IMG/VR virus record: IMGVR_UViG_3300031758_000557
Location: 1-24,331 of that record
DNA: 24,331 nucleotides
Source of the DNA: a virus
Direction: 5' to 3' (one strand)
The position numbers and the translations under genes are program-made. A model generated the notes under the pieces. The model saw only the letters and a list, made by a program, of their open reading frames with translations. It made no database searches and was not told the DNA's origin. Shown piece by piece: positions 12,339 to 19,402 of this stretch (within the stretch, counting starts at the first letter, position 1; each line of letters begins with the position of its first letter).

Positions 12339-12644
12339 TCACTCGTAGCGGATCACGGCGAACCAGCCGCGGCGAACTGGCGACCACGCCACCGCTTTCT
12401 CAACGATGCGATACCGCCCGTAGTAGCAGCACGACCGCAGGGCCGCATCGGGGCCAGCCGTCGAGAATCCGATCCCTTCACGCCGCCCGCCGTTGCGGCC
12501 ACAGTGCCGCAGGATGCCCGTGCGTGCCATCTCGTCGGCATCGATCTGGGCCGACGAGATATTCACGCGGCGAGCGTAGATGTTCGTGTCGGCGGAAGCC
12601 GAGCACGCGAGCATGGCCAGGGCAAGAGTCAGGATGAAACGCAT
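12339..12644 (-). CDS. small secreted protein (101 aa)
   Basis: The N-terminus MRFILTLALAMLACSASADT is a typical Sec signal peptide, with cleavage likely after ACSASA; the LACS stretch could also be read as a lipobox. The mature part has several Cys residues (HCGRNGG, SCCYYGRYR) that could form disulfides, and it ends VRRGWFAVIRYE. The family is not recognised. GGAGAG lies about 6 nt upstream of the ATG at 12644. It heads the methyltransferase/glycosyltransferase group with only a 4-bp gap to the next gene. A role at the cell surface or in superinfection exclusion is possible. Confidence 0.6.
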   Translation of the reverse strand: MRFILTLALAMLACSASADTNIYARRVNISSAQIDADEMARTGILRHCGRNGGRREGIGFSTAGPDAALRSCCYYGRYRIVEKAVAWSPVRRGWFAVIRYE

Positions 12645-12665
12645 GGTCACTCTCCGTGGTGAAAT

Positions 12666-12683
12666 TCGCCCGTCCGTGGGCGA
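12666..12683 (-). terminator. 6-bp stem-loop after rusA
   Basis: TCGCCC and GGGCGA form a 6-bp stem with a 6-nt loop in the 63-bp gap after the resolvase stop, followed on the minus strand by AATTTC. It is a weak terminator candidate. Confidence 0.3.
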
Positions 12684-12707
12684 CGTGCGGAGAGTCTGCC
12701 GAGAGTG

Positions 12708-13115
12708 TCAAGCGATCCGAACCGTCGTGCGGCCTTGGTTGCCGTAGCTCTTCTCGACCACCACTCGCCCGACCTGCGTATCGTCCACCCACGCCACGCC
12801 ATTCAAGGCGTCCTCTATCCCCTTGAGGCAGTTCGAGCAGTCCGCCCGCGGCAGCTTCGGAGCCGTTGCCTTCAGCCCGCTCTTCAGGAAGTGGCTCTTC
12901 GGGCGGGCGAACACGAGATCGACAATCAGCGTGATTGGGGCCGCGTCAGTCGGCGTCGCACCGGCCTGCCGGGCGGCGGCAGCAATCGCCGCCCGGTAGG
13001 AGTGAATCGGATGGCTTGCAGGCGTATACGCATGCCCGTGCCGGCCGCGAGTGGAGATGCGTGGCCGCGGCTGCGGCACTGGATCGCCCGGCACCTCGAA
13101 TGAAATCGCTTTCAT
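12708..13115 (-). CDS. rusA: RusA-family Holliday junction resolvase (135 aa)
   Basis: Family landmarks are VPGDPVPQPRPR (8-19), the central LIVDLVFARPKSHF, and the motif DCSNCLKGIEDALNGVAWVDDTQV (92-115). RusA homodimers resolve four-way DNA junctions with conserved acidic residues. In E. coli the motif is D-x-D-N-x-x-K; here it is D92-C-S94-N95-C-L-K98, so the second Asp is Ser. The downstream acidic pair D111/D112 is intact. Activity might be altered, or the lineage may use other residues. No RBS is evident because a palindrome fills the gap. It fits the recombination genes around it. Confidence 0.8.
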   Translation of the reverse strand: MKAISFEVPGDPVPQPRPRISTRGRHGHAYTPASHPIHSYRAAIAAAARQAGATPTDAAPITLIVDLVFARPKSHFLKSGLKATAPKLPRADCSNCLKGIEDALNGVAWVDDTQVGRVVVEKSYGNQGRTTVRIA

Positions 13116-13117
13116 TC

Positions 13118-13136
13118 CGGCATCGTGGCGATGCCG
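13118..13136 (-). promoter_or_regulatory. palindrome filling the gap before rusA
   Basis: CGGCATCG-TGG-CGATGCCG, with 8-bp perfect arms, occupies nearly the whole 21-bp gap between the upstream stop and the resolvase ATG, where an RBS would be expected. As RNA it would be a tight hairpin at the start codon; as DNA it could be an operator. Confidence 0.5.
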
Positions 13137-13472
13137 TCAAGCAACCCACTCGCCAGCGATCTTCAACTCACGAATTCGCGACAGCACCCACGGCGATAGC
13201 TCGAGCGTCTCCATCGGCTCGGGCTCGCCCCAATCGTCTGGACAGCCGCCAATCTCATGGCGAACCACGGCAGCACGCTTCGGCAACGCATGCTTCTTCG
13301 CCAGGAGGTACAGCTGCTTGTCGGTGATCCCGAGCTTGCGGGCCACCTCAATCGTCGTCAGCCGCTGGTCGGCCCACGCGGCGAAGAGATTCTTCACTGG
13401 TACCGCGCTGGCCCGTTTCATCATGCGGGCGTTTGACTTTCGTACGGGCACTGCATCAAACAATCCGGCCAT
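13137..13472 (-). CDS. helix-turn-helix hypothetical protein (111 aa)
   Basis: The family is not recognised. The middle (FAAWADQRLTTIEVARKLGITDKQLYLLAKKHALPKRA) is a clear homeodomain-like helix-turn-helix with the TTIEVARKLGIT turn, similar to those in resolvases and small phage regulators. The C-terminal part (GGCPDDWGEPEPMETLELSPWVLSRIRELKIAGEW) is unknown. The basic N-terminus (VRKSNARMMKRAS) may add DNA contacts. A good RBS (AGGAAG) precedes the ATG. A related helix-turn-helix protein lies at 9091-9483 with a very similar MRDLCDRYSVSRDQVVRLRDYWHLPKR core, so these may be paralogues. Confidence 0.65.
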   Translation of the reverse strand: MAGLFDAVPVRKSNARMMKRASAVPVKNLFAAWADQRLTTIEVARKLGITDKQLYLLAKKHALPKRAAVVRHEIGGCPDDWGEPEPMETLELSPWVLSRIRELKIAGEWVA

Positions 13473-13501
13473 CGTCGCTTCCTACTTGGTGTGTTGGATG
13501 A

Positions 13502-13536
13502 TGCCGCCGCGCCGACCCGATGCCGACGCGGCGGCA
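13502..13536 (-). terminator. 10-bp GC hairpin after dnaN
   Basis: Eight bases after the dnaN stop, TGCCGCCGCG and CGCGGCGGCA form a perfect 10-bp stem with a 15-nt loop. No U-run follows on the minus strand. It may end most dnaN transcripts in a Rho-assisted way or stabilise their 3' end. Confidence 0.45.
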
Positions 13537-13543
13537 CTGTCAG

Positions 13544-14689
13544 TCAATCCTTCGCCAGCGGCATCACGATGCAGCGGCAGTCCTGTGCTCGCAGCACGAC
13601 CGCCGACTGCTCGTTCTCGGCCTCGATCTCAATCGTCTCCTCGTCATCGAACGACCCGCAGCCGAGCCACTCCGTGACGAACCGCGGGTCGAGGCTCACG
13701 CTGCACGTGTCGCCCGACTCGACCAGATCACACGTGCATGACGCCTCGCCGGCCTCGGCAGAACAGCTCGTCAGATGCAGCCCCTCGCCCGTGAAGGCAA
13801 ACGTCACGCCCTTCGACTGCTCCGAGGTGCAGATCGCGGCCTGCCGGCACGCCGCACGCAGCGCCCCGACCACAGCCGACGACGGCTTCACCGTCCGCGT
13901 CGGCTCTACGTCACGCCAGTTCGGGAACCGGCCATCGACTAGCACCGCCCGGATCGTCGTGCCGCCGATCTCGGCCACGATCATCCGGTCACTTGCGTCG
14001 ATCTGGATGCGGTCATCCGATCCCGCCAGCCGGCACAGCACATCGACCACCCGTCGCGGCACAATCGGGGCTCGCCGCTGCCCGTTCTTCGGCTCACGCA
14101 CGAAGTCATCGGTGGACACGTCCACCTCGCACTCAGCCACGCACATCCGCCGGCCATCGGTGCCGATAAGCGACAGCATGCCCTTGTAGAACTCGATCAG
14201 CACACCACCGAGGGCGTAGCGGCTGCTCTCGTTATCCGTGGCGAAACGGACGGAATTCATCAGCGTGACGAACTGGTCACCCGGCAGATGTACCATCGGC
14301 TTCGCGTCCACCTCGCCGGCTGCCGGGAACTCCCGAGCGTCTTCGACAGGCAGTCGCCACTGGCCACGGCCCGAGCGGACGATGCACGACGTGCCGTCCG
14401 CCAGTAGTTCCACGGTGTCGCCCTGGTCGAGCGACCCGACGATCTTGGTCAGCCGCTCATGCGGCAGTAGCAGATCCGGCCCGTCATAGCAGTCGAGAGG
14501 CGTCGTGATCCGCAGTTCGAGGTCCGTGCCCGTCAGCGTCTCGCCGGAGAGCAAAACGTTCGACAGGATCGGCTTCGGGCTGCGGGCCTGAACAGCCGGG
14601 GCCACGGCGTGCAGCGCACGCTTGAGGTCTGCCACCGACACGCTCGTGCCGGTCACACGCTTCTTTCGTTCCTTCGTTGCTGTCGTCAT
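13544..14689 (-). CDS. dnaN: DNA polymerase III beta subunit (sliding clamp)
   Basis: At 381 aa it is close to the normal clamp length (E. coli 366). It starts with a basic extension (MTTATKERKKRVTGTS), then SVADLKRALHAVAPAVQARSPKPILSNVLLSGETLTGTDLELRITTPLD, the typical first domain. The second domain shows SVRFATDNESSRYALGGVLIEF and TDGRRMCVAECEV; the third shows DGRFPNWRDVEPTRTVKP and ends in CRCIVMPLAKD, matching the family's VMPM-type end. It should form the ring that tethers polymerase to DNA. Phages that carry a clamp usually use it for the host polymerase III. AAAGGA lies upstream. No polymerase or clamp loader is seen in the window. Confidence 0.93.
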   Translation of the reverse strand: MTTATKERKKRVTGTSVSVADLKRALHAVAPAVQARSPKPILSNVLLSGETLTGTDLELRITTPLDCYDGPDLLLPHERLTKIVGSLDQGDTVELLADGTSCIVRSGRGQWRLPVEDAREFPAAGEVDAKPMVHLPGDQFVTLMNSVRFATDNESSRYALGGVLIEFYKGMLSLIGTDGRRMCVAECEVDVSTDDFVREPKNGQRRAPIVPRRVVDVLCRLAGSDDRIQIDASDRMIVAEIGGTTIRAVLVDGRFPNWRDVEPTRTVKPSSAVVGALRAACRQAAICTSEQSKGVTFAFTGEGLHLTSCSAEAGEASCTCDLVESGDTCSVSLDPRFVTEWLGCGSFDDEETIEIEAENEQSAVVLRAQDCRCIVMPLAKD

Positions 14690-14801
14690 TGCGAGATTCC
14701 TTTCTCAACTGGAGTGAAACACCTACCGCCACCCCGAGTGCGAACGTGCACGCGAGGAGAAGTTCGCCAATCGCCACCATCACGAAGTCACTGATGGTCA
14801 T
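14484..14801 (-). CDS. possible small membrane protein overlapping dnaN
   Basis: An ORF starts with an ATGA overlap to the upstream gene. Its first 37 residues (MTISDFVMVAIGELLLACTFALGVAVGVSLQLRKES) form a convincing single membrane helix. From there to its stop, 206 bp, it runs inside dnaN in another frame, and that part (105 aa total) has the composition of a shadow. Either a real short membrane protein carries an accidental long tail, or a frameshift or sequencing error hides an earlier stop. The coupling and hydrophobic start favour a real gene; the overlap argues against. Confidence 0.35.
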   Translation of the reverse strand: MTISDFVMVAIGELLLACTFALGVAVGVSLQLRKESRNDDSNEGTKEACDRHERVGGRPQACAARRGPGCSGPQPEADPVERFALRRDADGHGPRTADHDASRLL

Positions 14802-15031
14802 GCCGCACCGCCTTTCTGTTCGCCGTAGCAGACCCGACGAAGCAAGTCGCGCTCCGCTTCCGCCACCTCCACCGCCGACGCCAGCGTCACGCAGCGGTCG
14901 GCGGTCTTGTCGATGGCCTTCGCCGCCAGGAGCAAGACGATGGCGGTCATGTTCACCGTGTGCTCGTCGCGGGCAGCCGCCCGGCACTGCTCCGCGATGT
15001 CGCGGAGGCTGAGGGGTTCAAGGCCGCTCAT
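14798..15031 (-). CDS. small helical hypothetical protein (77 aa)
   Basis: This unknown protein begins MSGLEPLSLRDIAEQCRAAARDEHTVN and continues with helices (AIVLLLAAKAIDKTADRCVTLASAVEVAEAERDLLRRV). It has a hydrophobic stretch but no clear membrane segment. It is coupled by ATGA overlaps to the LexA-like gene upstream and to a possible membrane-protein ORF downstream. No catalytic motif can be seen. Composition matches its neighbours. Confidence 0.6.
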   Translation of the reverse strand: MSGLEPLSLRDIAEQCRAAARDEHTVNMTAIVLLLAAKAIDKTADRCVTLASAVEVAEAERDLLRRVCYGEQKGGAA

Positions 15032-15294
15032 GCGCCACCTCCGACAAGCTCGAGGCCGGCTGGCGTGAGGCGGATCGTGCGGCCGGAGCGGTCGCAGTAG
15101 GTCAGCATCCCGCGTTCGCGGAGTAGCCGTACGTGCGTCTGGCTTGCGTTGGGACTCGCGAAGCCGAAGGCACGGCAGATTTCCCGCCGCGTCGGGCCGT
15201 AGCCCTTCTCCGCGATGTAGGAGGCCACCCAGCGGAGGATCTCCACTTGGCGGGTGGTTGGGGGTGGGGATTCGATTGTCGTGGTCATGGTCAT
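15028..15294 (-). CDS. stand-alone LexA-type winged-helix DNA-binding protein (88 aa)
   Basis: The sequence PPTTRQVEILRWVASYIAEKGYGPTRREICRAFGFASPNASQTHVRLLRERGMLTYCDRSGRTIRLT is the LexA N-terminal DNA-binding fold: a first helix, the GYGPTRREICRAFGF helix-turn-helix, and a wing. The S24 self-cleaving peptidase half of LexA is absent; the protein ends at residue 88. It could be a regulator of the phage's own promoters. Candidate targets are the GTAC-N4-GTAC palindrome at 22548-22563 and the AACATAT array at 4057-4093. It overlaps both neighbours by 4 bp (ATGA), so it is made together with the replication proteins. Confidence 0.75.
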   Translation of the reverse strand: MTMTTTIESPPPTTRQVEILRWVASYIAEKGYGPTRREICRAFGFASPNASQTHVRLLRERGMLTYCDRSGRTIRLTPAGLELVGGGA

Positions 15295-15800
15295 GCTCCG
15301 ATGGCTATTGGCTGGATGTCACCGCTCGGCGTCACGCGGCCGAACTGCGGAATCTCCCCGAGCAGCCGACGCCGTGCGTAATTCAGCAGGCGAACGGCAG
15401 ATCGCGAGTGCATCTGCGGCAGCTTGTCCAAAACTCGCTGCTCGATGTCGTCAAAGTCAGCAGCCGACGACATGTCGATCAGCACAACGAAGTCTTGCGA
15501 AAGCCGCTTGTCTTCGTCGTCGTTGATGTTCAGTTCCAGCTTCGGCTCGGGCTTCGTCGTCTGACGCATCGCTTTCCTCTGCGACAGCCCTAGCTCGCGG
15601 TATTCGTCCAGAATCCACTTGAGTTGCGGGTACAGCGTGTCGCGGGTTCGCTTCACGTTCTTCAACGCCGCGTAGAGCAAGTCCTGATCGACTCGCTCGT
15701 GGCTCAAGTCGTCCTTCCACAGACGGCGTTCCTCGTCTGACCACTGGCACTGCGGCCAGAGCTGGTTGATCGACGTTCGGTTTTCGTCCCACGTTCTCAC
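15291..15800 (-). CDS. hypothetical protein coupled to the replication initiator (169 aa)
   Basis: The family is not recognised. It begins MRTWDENRTSINQLWPQCQWSDEERRLW with a GTG start whose GTGA overlaps the stop of the initiator gene. The N-terminal half (helical, many Trp/Asp/Glu) looks like a protein-interaction domain. A central acidic stretch (ELNINDDEDKRLSQDFVV) separates it from a C-terminal helical part (RSAVRLLNYARRRLLGEIP). Its position directly after the initiator and before the clamp suggests a helicase-loader-like or replication-accessory role, but no P-loop is present, so it is not a DnaC-type ATPase. Confidence 0.6.
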   Translation of the reverse strand: MRTWDENRTSINQLWPQCQWSDEERRLWKDDLSHERVDQDLLYAALKNVKRTRDTLYPQLKWILDEYRELGLSQRKAMRQTTKPEPKLELNINDDEDKRLSQDFVVLIDMSSAADFDDIEQRVLDKLPQMHSRSAVRLLNYARRRLLGEIPQFGRVTPSGDIQPIAIGA

Positions 15801-16600
15801 AGGTTCCCTCCTGCTGGCTGACGTTCTCGGTGCTTCCGTGCATCATGCTTGGGGTGGTCAAACTCCCCAGCCAAGATCTTGTCTACGAACTCAAAGAACT
15901 TCGTGACCGCCAACGGCTTCTCGAAGAACTGGCACCGTGGCAATCGCTCCATTGCCAGCCGTGCGCGATCCAGCCAACCTGGCGTAGCGGCGTAGTCCAC
16001 CCACGCCGAAGGGGCGATGAGAGGCTCCCAGCGGGCCGCCCGATCCGTGACGTTCCAGAGGGGCACAAACTCAGCCCATGCCTCTGCTGCCCAGCCAGGA
16101 CGGCGAAACTCGTTTCCGCTGTGTGTGTGTGTGTTTTCTAAGGGAGAAGGGTTAAGGGAATGGGGAGAGGGGAGAAGGGAGAAGGCCCGGCTAGTTCCGG
16201 AATTTCCGTGACCGGCCGCGGAAGTTCCGTGACTAGTCATGGAATTTCCGTGACTTTGCGTTTCGCCCGTGTTTTGTGGGGGTTCTGGCAGTCCCTCAGA
16301 CGTTTCCTTTGGGTGCGGGTTCTGGTGCTTGGCGAACCCGTTCACTTGAACGAACGTCCTGCCGTCAACGGTGTACAGCTGGACAAAGCCGCGGGCCGCA
16401 AGCTGCTCCATTAGGCCAGCCACATCGCAGTTGTCGTATGGCAACAGCTGCGCCTTGATCTTGGCGTGGCGGCACTCCATGCGGCCGTCGCGGTCAACGA
16501 GCGTCCAGAGGCCAGCGAACAGCAGGCGGGCCAGCGGGTCGCACTCGGCCAGCATGTCATTAGAGAAAAAGCCGGGCTTAAGAAGGCGTGTCCGTGCCAT
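15797..16600 (-). CDS. putative phage replication initiator (267 aa)
   Basis: The N-terminal 95 residues (ARTRLLKPGFFSNDMLAECDPLARLLFAGLWTLVDRDGR, then KIKAQLLPYD and a VDGRTFVQVNGFAKHQNPHP end) match the winged-helix N-terminal domain of phage replication proteins (replisome organizer type). Such proteins bind the phage origin and recruit helicase. A low-complexity linker follows (SHGNSMTSHGTSAAGHGNSGTS), an obvious short repeat of [S/G]HGNS-like units. The C-terminal third (from PGWAAEAWAEFVPLWN) is a separate helical domain. GAAGGAG lies 6 nt before the ATG. It overlaps the downstream gene by 4 bp. A phage origin may lie within or near this gene, but no iterons were seen. Confidence 0.7.
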   Translation of the reverse strand: MARTRLLKPGFFSNDMLAECDPLARLLFAGLWTLVDRDGRMECRHAKIKAQLLPYDNCDVAGLMEQLAARGFVQLYTVDGRTFVQVNGFAKHQNPHPKETSEGLPEPPQNTGETQSHGNSMTSHGTSAAGHGNSGTSRAFSLLPSPHSLNPSPLENTHTHSGNEFRRPGWAAEAWAEFVPLWNVTDRAARWEPLIAPSAWVDYAATPGWLDRARLAMERLPRCQFFEKPLAVTKFFEFVDKILAGEFDHPKHDARKHRERQPAGGNL

Positions 16601-17402
16601 CCGTGGCTCCTTCAGTTTGCGGTGGTCCGGAGTTGATCTCGTCGAGCACCTGGCTTTGAAACTGCGTCCATGACGTGACTCGCTTAGCGAGCCACTCCAG
16701 CCACTCAATGCTGACGCCGACGGCCTTGGCGTCCTCTAGCAATTGCATGCATCGCCAATCGTTCAGGTAGCGGCATCGGTTCCGAAGGATGCCGCGGATG
16801 TAAAAGAGCTTTGCAGCGCCAGGGTTCTTTTCATCAGCCTTTCGGACGGCCACTACGCGGCCGATCTTCCAGAACCACTCATTCGTGACGCCATCGCGAT
16901 CATCCTCGACGCGTGATGACTGCATCGCCCTGTCGGCTGCTTCGTGTATCGCGCTACAGATAGCGTCAAACCCGTGGCGTTTGATTAGCTTTCTGATTTC
17001 GTCACGCGCGGATGGAGTCCATGTGCAGCCCGCTTGGCCGATTGACTCAAACCAAAGCGACTGGGCCAGATCGACGGCCTGGTCATTGAGGTCAACGAGC
17101 GACATATGCCACTGATGCAGCATTTCCAGTTGCTGCCGTCGCTCTTCAAGGTCTTCTAGTTGCGACCGCCGCTTTTCAATCGCGGACGAATCCGAGAGTC
17201 GCTTATCCGACTTGCCAGCGTTGCACGCGCGGCAGGCTGTCGCGAGGTTCAGCAAGTCATTGGTGCCACCTGCCGCGACGGGCGTGATGTGGTCAATCTC
17301 TAGCACCACGTCAGGGGCCTTGCCGCCACAGTATTGGCACGTGAATGAGTCTCGCTTAAAGACCTCGAACCTCACCGACTTCCGAATTGCTTCTCTTTCC
17401 AT
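16578..17402 (-). CDS. HNH endonuclease with a long C-terminal extension (274 aa)
   Basis: Residues 10-65 are an HNH domain: Cys22/Cys25 in CQYCG, EIDHITPVAAGG (35-46) with catalytic His38, and CRACN (57-61). A coiled segment (EKRRSQLEDLEERRQQLEMLHQW) leads to about 170 helical residues containing WTPSARDEIRKLIKRHGFDAI and VRKADEKNPGAAKLFYIRGILRNRC. This extension resembles the C-terminal domain of some phage replication or DnaD-like proteins, so a replication-linked nuclease is possible. An RBS (AAAGGAAAG) precedes the ATG. Its 3' end overlaps the next gene's start by 23 bp. Confidence 0.75.
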   Translation of the reverse strand: MEREAIRKSVRFEVFKRDSFTCQYCGGKAPDVVLEIDHITPVAAGGTNDLLNLATACRACNAGKSDKRLSDSSAIEKRRSQLEDLEERRQQLEMLHQWHMSLVDLNDQAVDLAQSLWFESIGQAGCTWTPSARDEIRKLIKRHGFDAICSAIHEAADRAMQSSRVEDDRDGVTNEWFWKIGRVVAVRKADEKNPGAAKLFYIRGILRNRCRYLNDWRCMQLLEDAKAVGVSIEWLEWLAKRVTSWTQFQSQVLDEINSGPPQTEGATDGTDTPS

Positions 17403-17420
17403 CTCTTCTTTCCTTTGTGT

Positions 17421-17891
17421 TCAGCGGCGAGGGTCTTTCAGCATTTGCCGCAAGTTGGCAAACGCCATCTCCATGTCGCGGAAGACTGAGTGGCCCCAAG
17501 GCTTGCTATAGAGGTGCATCATCAACAAATCGTCAAACAGCCTCTTGCCCTCAATAAACCCGTAGAGTTGCTTTTCCACCCCTACAGCGTCATCGCAAAA
17601 AACGATTGACCACTCTCCGAACGTCTTGTGCACGTACCACCCTTCTTCGTCATCCATGCGCTCAATAAGATCGTGCGGGAAGACAATCGTGTTTGACTTC
17701 CTTCCATTGCACGTCTTGCAAGCAGTCACTTTATTGATGTCGTGGTCGCTTCCGCCTCGTGATCTCGGTATCAGGTGATCAACTTCAAGCGCATCTGAAC
17801 CAGGCATTGCGCCGCAATAGCGGCACGCAAACCTGTCTCTGTGCAAGATCTTGAACCTCGCCGTCCTGTCTTGACGCCATGCAGTCTTCAT
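17421..17891 (-). CDS. HNH endonuclease (156 aa)
   Basis: The first 65 residues are a textbook HNH nuclease: RFKILHRDRFACRYCG with the first zinc pair Cys23/Cys26, EVDHLIPRSRGG with the catalytic His39, and ACKTCNGRKSN with the second pair Cys58/Cys61. The remaining 90 residues (FGEWSIVFCDDAVGVEKQLYGF...) are unrecognised. It nicks or cuts DNA; in phages such enzymes act as homing nucleases, in packaging, or in recombination. A second HNH gene follows 18 bp downstream and shares the same N-terminal architecture, suggesting duplication or independent gains at one locus. Confidence 0.85.
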   Translation of the reverse strand: MKTAWRQDRTARFKILHRDRFACRYCGAMPGSDALEVDHLIPRSRGGSDHDINKVTACKTCNGRKSNTIVFPHDLIERMDDEEGWYVHKTFGEWSIVFCDDAVGVEKQLYGFIEGKRLFDDLLMMHLYSKPWGHSVFRDMEMAFANLRQMLKDPRR

Positions 17892-18121
17892 TCGATTACT
17901 CCTTCCTCAACGATCACCACTTCCGCCTTCATCTTCCCCCTCGTCTGCAACCATTCCCTCCGATACGCCTCAAACGAACGCGGCCCAAAGTCCTTGACCC
18001 AGTTCACGTACGCGATCACGCACTGCTCGATCTCGGGATCGCGGTTCTGCTCATCTCGCTGCTTGCGTGCGGCGAGTTCATCTCGCTGCTTCTCCTCTTT
18101 CCATGACAGTTCTTTGGCCAT
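17888..18121 (-). CDS. small helical hypothetical protein (77 aa)
   Basis: This unknown protein starts MAKELSWKEEKQRDELAARKQRDEQNRDPEIE, a long charged helix, and continues into a region with aromatic residues (YVNWVKDFGPRSFEAYRREWLQTRG). The start at 18121 is chosen because AAGGAG lies 6 nt upstream; a GTG at 18193 and an ATG at 18139 are alternatives. Its stop overlaps the start of the HNH gene by 4 bp (ATGA), so the two are translationally coupled and may act together. Confidence 0.6.
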   Translation of the reverse strand: MAKELSWKEEKQRDELAARKQRDEQNRDPEIEQCVIAYVNWVKDFGPRSFEAYRREWLQTRGKMKAEVVIVEEGVIE

Positions 18122-18193
18122 CCGTAGCTCCTTTTCCATTCCGCCCCGCCGCGTCGAAGCGGCTTTCGCGCCTATCGCGAGGGCGGCCTGCAC

Positions 18194-19021
18194 CTACAGC
18201 CACGGGCAGTCAGGAATCGGGAATCGTGCATCAGCCCTGCAATACAACTTGCTGAGGCTGCGTCCTTCGAGAAACGCGCGAAGCGCCGTGCATGAACGCA
18301 TAAACAACTCCTGCCTCGCTTCACTTCCGCCTGCATTCAGCGGAGTTGTCAGCAGGAACTCACGCAGCTTGATGGCCGCACTCTCGTCCGGTGCAGCACC
18401 GACTCCCGAGTGAAGCAAAGACTTGAACCGTTCCAAGTCAACGTGACTCTGAGTGAACCAAGCGGAAGCAATCGCCGCAGACACTGCGGAATTTGAAAGA
18501 CCCCTGCACGCCTTCGGCGGAACCGCAAACGCCATGGCATCGGCGACGTGCTCGCAAAAAATGGCGAACTTTCCAGTGTCAAAACACTGGTTGTTCCATA
18601 CCGTCTCGTTCCTTGCCGCGTGGTAGTCCTGCCACAACGCCCGACAAATTGCCACCTCCGTCTGCGACAACTTCATTCCCATGAAGTTGAGGACGTTGGT
18701 GATGGAACGCGGCCTGCCACTGTCGATGGCATGAATCAGTTCTTGCGAAAGCCCCCACGTGACCATCATTTCAACAGGCGTATCGCCGCTGGCGATTGCG
18801 GCCAAGCGATGCTGACCATCGGCCAAGCTGCCGTCAGCGTAAAAGGCGATGCCTTGGTGCGTTATCTTCCACTTGCCTTCAGCAATTTGCTGACGCATCA
18901 GAGAAACGCGATGCTGATTGATCGGCCTGTTGTTCTCGTTCTTAAGCAACCACTCGGATGCCATCTCTGGTGTCACAAGCACGCGCCGCGTCGAAAACCC
19001 ATCGCACACTGCGGTAGCCAT
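18194..19021 (-). CDS. ParB/sulfiredoxin-fold protein (275 aa)
   Basis: The N-terminal 100 residues match the ParB N-terminal/sulfiredoxin-like fold common in phages: VTPEMASEWLLKNENNRPI, then ITHQGIAFYADGSLADGQHRLAAIASG (53-79), with the family's DGQHR motif at 68-72. Proteins with this fold may be NTP-binding, nuclease-like or DNA-partitioning; phage members are mostly uncharacterised. The remainder is helical and unlike the DNA-binding half of true ParB, so plasmid partition is not implied and no ParA gene is nearby. The start is well supported by AAAGGAG. Four bases separate the stop from the next gene's alternative GTG start. Confidence 0.75.
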   Translation of the reverse strand: MATAVCDGFSTRRVLVTPEMASEWLLKNENNRPINQHRVSLMRQQIAEGKWKITHQGIAFYADGSLADGQHRLAAIASGDTPVEMMVTWGLSQELIHAIDSGRPRSITNVLNFMGMKLSQTEVAICRALWQDYHAARNETVWNNQCFDTGKFAIFCEHVADAMAFAVPPKACRGLSNSAVSAAIASAWFTQSHVDLERFKSLLHSGVGAAPDESAAIKLREFLLTTPLNAGGSEARQELFMRSCTALRAFLEGRSLSKLYCRADARFPIPDCPWL

Positions 19022-19070
19022 ATCTCGTCTCCTTTGCTCTCGCGATTCCTTTCACCAACCCGGCCGCACG

Positions 19071-19373
19071 TCAACGCGACGCCGCCGCAACTTTCCATTC
19101 CCGCTCGTGCCGCCCACTCGCGCTCCTCACCAGCCGGCCCGTCTCAGCGATCAACCCGGCCTTGGCGAGTTCATGCAGCCGCCTCCCGATCTGATGCGGG
19201 ACTAGGCCGCAACGCGCCGCGATTGCTGACGCACCGCCTGGAGCCGCGGCCAGCGCCTCGAGGATCTGCCGGTGGTGCTCGCCGCGGAACCGCTTGGCAT
19301 CCGCAGCAGCGATCCGGCTCGTCACCGGGTCGGTGCGGCGAAAGAGCGGGAGGTCTTCTAGGTCTGTTGTCAT
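19071..19373 (-). CDS. winged helix-turn-helix protein (100 aa)
   Basis: After MTTDLEDLPLFRRTDPVTS the protein continues as a compact helical domain, RRQILEALAAAPGGASAIAARCGLVPHQIGRRLHELAKAGLI being the helix-turn-helix, followed by a wing (AETGRLVRSASGRHEREWKVA). Such proteins are frequent in phages and are usually annotated as hypothetical; they may be small transcription regulators. The start at 19373 has a clear RBS (AAAGGAG). The segment EDLPLF near the N-terminus resembles peptides that bind sliding clamps, and the phage encodes its own clamp, but this is speculative. It lies between the integrase and a ParB-like gene. Confidence 0.7.
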   Translation of the reverse strand: MTTDLEDLPLFRRTDPVTSRIAAADAKRFRGEHHRQILEALAAAPGGASAIAARCGLVPHQIGRRLHELAKAGLIAETGRLVRSASGRHEREWKVAAASR

Positions 19374-19402
19374 GTGTCGGCACTCCTTTGCCTTTGTCCG
19401 TT

